Source: CAYPOY01 sp964412395
GTDB lineage: Bacteria; Chloroflexota; Anaerolineae; B4-G1
DNA length: 11,674 nt
NCBI GenBank assembly: GCA_964412395.1
Contig: CAYPOY010000144.1
Coordinates: forward strand, 1 to 11,674
Direction: 5' to 3'
The position numbers and the translations under genes are program-made. Below, one piece after another: positions 7,444-11,674 of this stretch (position 1 is its first letter; each line of letters opens with the position of its first letter). The notes beneath the pieces were generated by a model. The model was given only the letters and a program-made list of their open reading frames with translations. It was not told the DNA's origin and ran no database searches.

Positions 7444-10400
7444 TCAATGCCTTTCGCAGCGCTGTGTGATGCTCAACCACGCTGGGCTTGATCCATTCGT
7501 CAACCCGGATGGGCAAACGCCAGTTTTGCTCGGGCTTGCCGGTGTACCGATTCGCCCAGTCAATCAGGAAACTGTCTGAGAGATCTGAGAGGACGTGCAA
7601 GCGCAGGCTGCCAAGACCGAGGTAGCGGTTATTCCCCATCTTGTGAGCAAGTTCTGGTTCCAGCACCACACACCACATCAACCTTTGTAGTTCTTGCTCA
7701 TCGAGGTTCCAGAAGCGAATCGTAAAACGAGCGCGGGCGCCAGGCAATATGGCTCTGAAATAACTAGCCTGGAACGTATCTGGTCGAAAATCATCCAATC
7801 GCTCGACAATTGGGGCCAGCGGGGTGTGAGGGAACACCCGCCAGGTCTTGCCGATGAGCAGCTTGGCAGCAGGACTGCCCGGCGTGTTTCCCCATTGACC
7901 TCCGGCGTACCGCCATCCACCGTAGGGATATGGCACTTTGAACCAGGCCAGATTGGGTTCCTCGAACAGGCCAAAGCTAAAAGATAAGCGTCCCATGATC
8001 GCCTGGTTTGGACCTGTTCCCACCCAGCCGAACAAGCTATCTGATGGGTTCAAGCGGCTGATATCGGGGCTTGGCTCACGGGAGTCGCTGGCGATGGAGT
8101 AGATATGGCGCAGCATCCCTTTGATACTCCGGCTAGGGAGCGCGTAGATTTTGTTGGGGCCTCGCCGGGTGGCTTCGGGAGGGGTCATGGAGAAAAAGTC
8201 CCAGCCATTGACGGGGCCATCTGACAGGGTGGCTCTGAAGGACGGCTCGCCACTCTCGCGTATGCTGATCGGTGTCAGGATCTCCGCTTCTACTGCCAGC
8301 GTGCCACAGTAGCCGCCAAAAGCCCGGTGCGAGATAAAGCCAGCTCCAGCCCTGGGAGGTGTTGGGGAGACTTGTGTCTGGCTGAGAACGAGAGGATAAA
8401 TAGCCTGCAAGGTATTGGTGGCTGCCTCGCCCTCAAGGTCTAGCTTCTGCCATAAGCCGTCCTGACTCAGCGTCTGCTTTCCGAACAACTTTTCTCCCAC
8501 ACCATCTGGGGCTGCTGTTAGCCACGTGAGCCCGGACACATCCGCCTTAACCCAGCCGAAACCACTGGTCTTTTCGCCACCCAAGGGGATGTCGCCCCCT
8601 TGAAAATCCTGGAGCAAATGGACCAGGAGAGACATCGCCTCCATATCCTGCTCTTTAATATCCTGCACATCCACCTGGAGTTGAAATGCGAGCTGATCGC
8701 CATAGGCAAAGAGATAATCGTGCTTGGCGGTCTCTATCGGGCAACCTGTTTTGGGATCCATCCTGACCCCGTCCATAGAGCACCAGGCACGTTCCGGATC
8801 GTGCGGATCTGTGAGATAGGCGTCGGAGAAAAAGACCAATCCTCGTCGTCCTTGAGCACCAAAGAGACGCTCCAGCACCATGGTCGTCCTGGCAGATTCC
8901 CCCCATAGCGTTCTTAGCACCTGGGAGGCGCGTTTTCTAAAAGCCCCTTTGATCGTGCTGCCAGGAATGTAAATCTCCCAGGCGCCCTGTTCTTGTGAGG
9001 ATGGCGACCAGGACAGCATGCGCATGAATATCGTATCGTATGGCTTGCCATGCTTGCGGGATATCTCTCGATTGGACACGCCGCCGGCCCGGAAATCAAT
9101 GTGGTAAGGCTGAGCCAGTTCCTGGCGAGTACGATCACGATAGGCCTTGAGGAAGGCTATCATGTTCTCGTCATTGGTGATGCTTTTATTCAAATTCCTG
9201 GGATGCAACATGTGGCGGAATTGTACTCGACGGTGGGCGTCAATGAATTCCCTCCACGTTGCAGGAGTGACACCTTCTGGAACCAGGTCCGGGTCGCCCC
9301 ACTGATGCTCGTCAATCTTGCCCTGAAGCAACATGGTCTTGATCCGTACGTGTTCCTCCCGGTTTGCAATTTCCGCGTCCACCCAGGCGTCGCTCTGAAG
9401 CAAATTGACTTGTTGATCCACCTGTTGGTAGAGCCGGGGGAGGGCCTTTTGACACGCTGGTGTCAGAATCTCCACCAGGGCCTCTTCACTTCGAATCCGT
9501 TCTGCGAGCCGGTCTGCCAGGGCGACATCCAACCCCAGACCATCGGCAACTTCCAGCCAGGCCTCACGATCGAGCTGTTGACTGGCCTGGCGTCGGCGTA
9601 CCATGACCTTGAGGATGCGGCCAGCCATGTTGGCTTTATCCTCCAGGGCTTCTTCGAAAGCGGCTTCGGCAGCCTCTTTGCTGTGGAAAGGCTGCTCGAC
9701 CAGGGGCTGAACGCGAGCGCGTACTTTTTTGGAGAGTGGATATTTCCCCTTGCCCAGCTTGGCCAAGGCTTTGGCTGGCAAGACCCAAGCCTCAACTTCT
9801 CCGATAGAACGCTCCTTCAACCAAATAGCGATGATCCTCGGAAGATACTCAGCAAACTTTTGCTTCCAATCTTCTGGGCTGAGAATCGGCCCTGCCAGCC
9901 CCATCTCCAGCCGCTCACGGATGGGGTCTGGCAGATCTCGCATCGTTTCTACCAACACACGGCCTTCAATAGAGGCAAAGGAAGGCACAGCAGGATCTAC
10001 CTTACCCCAGTTCCAACCGACTAAAACGGGGTTCGTGGCATTGAAGGTCAGGAATATCCTTAAATGATTAGCGCCAGGCTGCAGGCGGGGAGGTGTTTCG
10101 GGGGCCAAAAAAGAAAGGTCCATATCAAGGTGAACGCGCCCTAACCCTTTGCTTTTGCCAGCACCGAACCAAAACCGTCCTTCTTGTAGTTCTTGCAGGA
10201 CATAGTACAGGCAGGCTGCATTTTCACCTTGCTGCAGGACCGAATCATTTACAGACAAAGCGAGATCGAAAACAGAGTTGCGGAACAACGTTTCCATTTT
10301 ATAGTTTGCATTCGCTTCCGCAGCCCAACGGTCCTCATCTAACTTGATCCCCATACGCAAGTCAAAAAAATGATCGCGAGGATAACTCTCTTCTTGCAAC

Positions 10401-10660
10401 CGGCACTCTACTCTGGTAATGAACCCTTCCGGCATAGGGGAGCCGTATAATCGCAACCACATTTGATTAAGCAAGCCCAGGTTCTTGCCATCGCGCGACT
10501 GGCCGATGAAAGCGTCCATCAAGGACTGAGCCGTACCCGCGACTTCCCCTGCCAGAGAGACCAACCGATGGGTTCCATCCTCGTCCCTTGTAAAAAGGGT
10601 CTTTCGTGCATTTCCCCTATAAATAGGGGTTTCCGCATAAAGTTTACCTTTCAGAATCAT
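7427..10660 (-). CDS. Multi-RAMP (Cas7-type) fusion protein, Cas7-11-like architecture
   Basis: A 1077-residue fusion of Cas7/RAMP modules, expected to form the crRNA-binding backbone of a type III-like effector. Module 1 (about 1-185) ends with the Gly-rich motif GAGKSKGLGRV (166-176). Residues 198-255 (strand RIFLTFNATNPVLVG, then ASIEGRVLVETMRDL) look like the start of another, degenerate module. Residues about 260-515 are long charged helices, the position of a Cas11-like small subunit. Module 2 (about 518-710) has YIPGSTIKGAFRKRA (564-578), LFG (599-601), GLVFFSDAYL and GGEKTSGFGWV (694-704). Module 3 (about 785-1025) has ALPSRSIKGMLRHIY (840-854), LFG (876-878), MGRLSFSFGLF and NRYLGLGSL (1011-1019). 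Asp542 and Asp821 lie in matching [YW]-D-x-[IF]-x-M contexts before the IPGS-type motif and are candidate RNA-cleaving residues. ATG 10660 has a strong GGAGGAG site. The order recalls III-E Cas7-11, but the protein is shorter and not recognisably homologous over its length by eye. Confidence 0.82.
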   Translation of the reverse strand: MILKGKLYAETPIYRGNARKTLFTRDEDGTHRLVSLAGEVAGTAQSLMDAFIGQSRDGKNLGLLNQMWLRLYGSPMPEGFITRVECRLQEESYPRDHFFDLRMGIKLDEDRWAAEANANYKMETLFRNSVFDLALSVNDSVLQQGENAACLYYVLQELQEGRFWFGAGKSKGLGRVHLDMDLSFLAPETPPRLQPGANHLRIFLTFNATNPVLVGWNWGKVDPAVPSFASIEGRVLVETMRDLPDPIRERLEMGLAGPILSPEDWKQKFAEYLPRIIAIWLKERSIGEVEAWVLPAKALAKLGKGKYPLSKKVRARVQPLVEQPFHSKEAAEAAFEEALEDKANMAGRILKVMVRRRQASQQLDREAWLEVADGLGLDVALADRLAERIRSEEALVEILTPACQKALPRLYQQVDQQVNLLQSDAWVDAEIANREEHVRIKTMLLQGKIDEHQWGDPDLVPEGVTPATWREFIDAHRRVQFRHMLHPRNLNKSITNDENMIAFLKAYRDRTRQELAQPYHIDFRAGGVSNREISRKHGKPYDTIFMRMLSWSPSSQEQGAWEIYIPGSTIKGAFRKRASQVLRTLWGESARTTMVLERLFGAQGRRGLVFFSDAYLTDPHDPERAWCSMDGVRMDPKTGCPIETAKHDYLFAYGDQLAFQLQVDVQDIKEQDMEAMSLLVHLLQDFQGGDIPLGGEKTSGFGWVKADVSGLTWLTAAPDGVGEKLFGKQTLSQDGLWQKLDLEGEAATNTLQAIYPLVLSQTQVSPTPPRAGAGFISHRAFGGYCGTLAVEAEILTPISIRESGEPSFRATLSDGPVNGWDFFSMTPPEATRRGPNKIYALPSRSIKGMLRHIYSIASDSREPSPDISRLNPSDSLFGWVGTGPNQAIMGRLSFSFGLFEEPNLAWFKVPYPYGGWRYAGGQWGNTPGSPAAKLLIGKTWRVFPHTPLAPIVERLDDFRPDTFQASYFRAILPGARARFTIRFWNLDEQELQRLMWCVVLEPELAHKMGNNRYLGLGSLRLHVLSDLSDSFLIDWANRYTGKPEQNWRLPIRVDEWIKPSVVEHHTALRKALNAKWL
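10614..10629. repeat. Perfect 7-bp palindrome near the start of the multi-RAMP gene
   Basis: CCCCTAT (10614-10620), AA, ATAGGGG (10623-10629) is a perfect inverted repeat inside codons about 11-16 of the fusion gene. A two-base loop is too tight for RNA, so in the transcript the inner pairs would open. As DNA it is a near-symmetric 16-bp site with an AT-rich centre and could be a protein-binding site downstream of the start. It may also be chance. Confidence 0.3.
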
Positions 10661-10666
10661 GACGAT

Positions 10667-10673
10667 CTCCTCC
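10667..10673 (-). promoter_or_regulatory. Strong ribosome binding site of the multi-RAMP gene
   Basis: On the - strand the sequence reads GGAGGAG, six bases before ATG 10660. This is the best Shine-Dalgarno match in the window; it fixes the start of the fusion gene and indicates that the operon begins here. Confidence 0.8.
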
Positions 10674-10720
10674 CTTCATTCCTGTTTTTGCACTGATACG
10701 TAAAACCTGACGTAGCCCCA

Positions 10721-10748
10721 GGCTCGGTCGGGAGACCTTCGCCCATCA
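10721..10748. repeat. 28-bp direct repeat, copy 1
   Basis: Begins GGCTCGGTCGGGAGACC and ends CTTCGCCCATCA, identical to the copy at 10840-10867. Within it, GGTC-GGGA-GACC can form a small hairpin. The 91 bp between copies is too long for a CRISPR spacer, and only two full copies exist. Confidence 0.8.
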
Positions 10749-10839
10749 CTTTGTCACCCCAACGGCGTGCCATTGAGACGTCCTCGCGACTACCCTGATT
10801 GTACATCCAAGTCGGCCATTGGTCAACTCACCGCAAAAG

Positions 10840-10867
10840 GGCTCGGTCGGGAGACCTTCGCCCATCA
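10840..10867. repeat. 28-bp direct repeat, copy 2
   Basis: Exact second copy of the 28-bp element at 10721-10748, starts 119 bp apart. On the - strand, read from the phosphofructokinase end, it folds as GGC-GAA-GGTC-TCCC-GACC-GA-GCC followed by CTTTT, so this copy could act as that gene's terminator. Confidence 0.8.
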
Positions 10868-10877
10868 GCGTGAAGGG

Positions 10878-10892
10878 CCTTCGCCCATCAGC
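10878..10892. repeat. Partial third copy of the direct repeat
   Basis: CCTTCGCCCATCAGC repeats the sequence at 10855-10869, the right end of repeat copy 2 plus two bases, 23 bp downstream. It lies 8 bp beyond the stop codon of the phosphofructokinase gene. Confidence 0.6.
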
Positions 10893-10899
10893 CACCTGG

Positions 10900-11674
10900 T
10901 TAGCGATAAGCCTGGGGAACATATTCCGGCAACCGTTTCCCGGCGAAGACCGGCTTGAAGCGGGCGAAACGCTGGAGCCCGCCCACCAGGGGCACGCTGG
11001 GCCAGTCGTCGCCGATGAGGGGGCGGGCGTAGCGCACAAAGTCGTCGGTGACGTCGGTGCGCGAGGGAGCGATCCAGGCCCTGGGGAAGGCGCGCTCGGA
11101 GTTGGCCACTACCTCCAGGGGGACTTTGTCGTAGCGCACACGGTAGACGGGGCCGGGCTCGCGCAGGATGGTCGCCATGTAGCCGGATCCCTCCTCCACA
11201 GCGACAAAGGTCGCCTGTCGCCCTACCTGGTAGGCCTCCTCCAGGTCCACTGTGGAGGCGTAGATAATGTTGCCGCGCTGGTCGGTGCCAGGGACGTTGC
11301 CCCGCGCTGACCCGCTGGCCGCCAGCCCTACTTCGTTCAGGTAGTTGACCACGATCTGCTCCACCGTAATCTGGCTGGAGGAGAACGTCGTATGGCCGAA
11401 GGCGTCCTTTCGCTCGCCGATCTCCCCCACATCGAACCCCTCGCTGATGACGACGATGGCCCGCCCCCGCTCCCGCAACATGTCGTTGACCCGGTCGGCC
11501 AGTTCCTCCAGGCTGAGCCCCGATTCGCGCAGGAAGAGCAGCAGCGGCATTTCCCGCTCGGGATCGGCCAGGCGGGCGGCGGCGGGGATGAAGCCAATCT
11601 TGCGCCCCATCGCCTGCATCACCAGCACCGGGTCCGAGGGACAGGAACCCGCGTTCTCCTGGTCCGCGTTCTGG
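10900..11674 (-). CDS. 6-phosphofructokinase family protein, C-terminal part (ATP- or PPi-dependent; 5' end outside window)
   Basis: The frame is open from the window edge to a TAA at 10900-10902, giving about 257 C-terminal residues. The family transfers a phosphate to fructose 6-phosphate in glycolysis, using ATP or pyrophosphate. Seen here are the MGR motif (MQAMGRKIGFI, within 11619-11587), a helical ELADRVNDMLRERGRAIVV segment leading to the SEG motif, then SARGNVPGTDQRG and a DLEEAYQVGRQA helix. By hand alignment to E. coli PfkA, the Arg243 and Arg252 counterparts are kept while the His249 position is Thr. The phospho-donor-binding N-terminus, which would separate ATP from PPi enzymes, is outside the window. 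GTG 11628 is in frame but is not a real start, since conserved sequence continues upstream. High GC and normal codon use mark it as a chromosomal housekeeping gene. Confidence 0.85.
   Translation of the reverse strand, partial: QNADQENAGSCPSDPVLVMQAMGRKIGFIPAAARLADPEREMPLLLFLRESGLSLEELADRVNDMLRERGRAIVVISEGFDVGEIGERKDAFGHTTFSSSQITVEQIVVNYLNEVGLAASGSARGNVPGTDQRGNIIYASTVDLEEAYQVGRQATFVAVEEGSGYMATILREPGPVYRVRYDKVPLEVVANSERAFPRAWIAPSRTDVTDDFVRYARPLIGDDWPSVPLVGGLQRFARFKPVFAGKRLPEYVPQAYR

Larger units (their letters stand above)
5565..10660 (-). other. Three-gene type III-like RAMP/Cas6 locus without Cas10 (no array in window)
   Basis: Three - strand genes with overlapping ends: a multi-RAMP fusion, then a zinc-ribbon protein (17-bp overlap), then Cas6 (at least 26-bp overlap). 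They form one transcriptional unit with probable translational coupling. Their GC content is visibly lower than that of the flanks: by hand count 20 of 60 bases in 6541-6600 against 41 of 60 in 4861-4920, both extreme samples. No Cas10 GGDD or HD motif, Cas1, Cas2, reverse transcriptase, CARF protein or repeat-spacer array is visible. The order suggests an acquired CRISPR RNP cassette inserted between chromosomal genes. The CRISPR assignment rests on Cas6 and the RAMP motifs. Confidence 0.75.
10661..10899. promoter_or_regulatory. Intergenic region upstream of the RAMP operon
   Basis: This 239-bp gap separates the end of the phosphofructokinase gene from the start of the RAMP operon, both on the - strand. 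It must contain the operon promoter unless transcription reads through from the kinase gene, but I see no confident -35/-10 pair. A TACGT-N8-ACGTA inverted repeat lies at 10697-10714, about 37 bp before the start codon. Two 28-bp direct repeats and a shorter third partial copy occupy the part nearer the phosphofructokinase gene. No RNA gene is apparent. Confidence 0.4.

Noticed and set aside
9050..10024. Long + strand open frame (324 codons) opposite the multi-RAMP gene
   Set aside because: It is antisense to clearly motif-bearing coding sequence, shows no recognisable domain and has no convincing ribosome binding site.
7427..10660. Direct assignment as a III-E Cas7-11
   Set aside because: It is shorter, lacks a clear fourth complete module, co-occurs with Cas6, and no III-E partners (TPR-CHAT, Csx30, Csx31) are in the window.
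10721..10867. CRISPR array formed by the two 28-bp repeats
   Set aside because: Only two full copies with 91 bp between them, and the third fragment starts 8 bases after the end of copy 2; no regular spacing. They are better called interspersed direct repeats.

Overview
This 11.7 kb window looks like a chromosomal segment of a GC-rich bacterium, most likely a member of Chloroflexota. That assignment is an inference. It rests on the style of the histidine kinase C-terminus (a GNAM-LHST-type linker before the G2 box), the AAACCAGGTTTT-type intergenic hairpin, and the phosphofructokinase variant. No rRNA, tRNA, transposase or integrase was seen.

Layout. (1) Left flank, + strand, high GC: the last codons of an unidentified gene, a perfect 14-bp inverted repeat, and a small hypothetical protein (158-559). 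(2) A + strand signalling/membrane cassette (677-5465). It holds a 774-residue membrane sensor histidine kinase with about nine N-terminal membrane segments, GAF, HisKA and HATPase domains, followed 15 bp later by two tandem paralogous membrane proteins with N-terminal zinc ribbons. A GCAGGA-type short repeat tract separates the two paralogues. No response regulator is in the window. (3) A - strand, lower-GC block (5565-10660) of three tightly overlapping genes, read from right to left. They are a 1077-residue protein built from at least three Cas7/RAMP modules with a long helical stretch between the first and second, a 297-residue CxxC/CxxC protein of unknown family, and a Cas6-family pre-crRNA endoribonuclease. 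(4) An intergenic region with two copies of a 28-bp direct repeat, then the C-terminal part of a 6-phosphofructokinase family protein on the - strand, running off the window.

The highlight is block 3. It is a self-contained type III-like CRISPR RNP locus with no Cas10, Cas1/Cas2, separate Cas5/Cas7/Cas11 genes, CARF/ancillary nuclease or CRISPR array in the window. The domain order of the large protein (RAMP, helical segment, RAMP, RAMP) recalls the single-polypeptide Cas7-11 effector of subtype III-E. The presence of Cas6 and of an unfamiliar zinc-ribbon partner, and the shorter length, distinguish it. My reading is that Cas6 matures crRNAs from an array elsewhere, the fused RAMP protein forms the crRNA-bound backbone and may cleave target RNA through Asp residues in two modules, and the 297-residue protein replaces or is a remnant of the large subunit. 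The first two points rest on visible motifs; the last is speculation.
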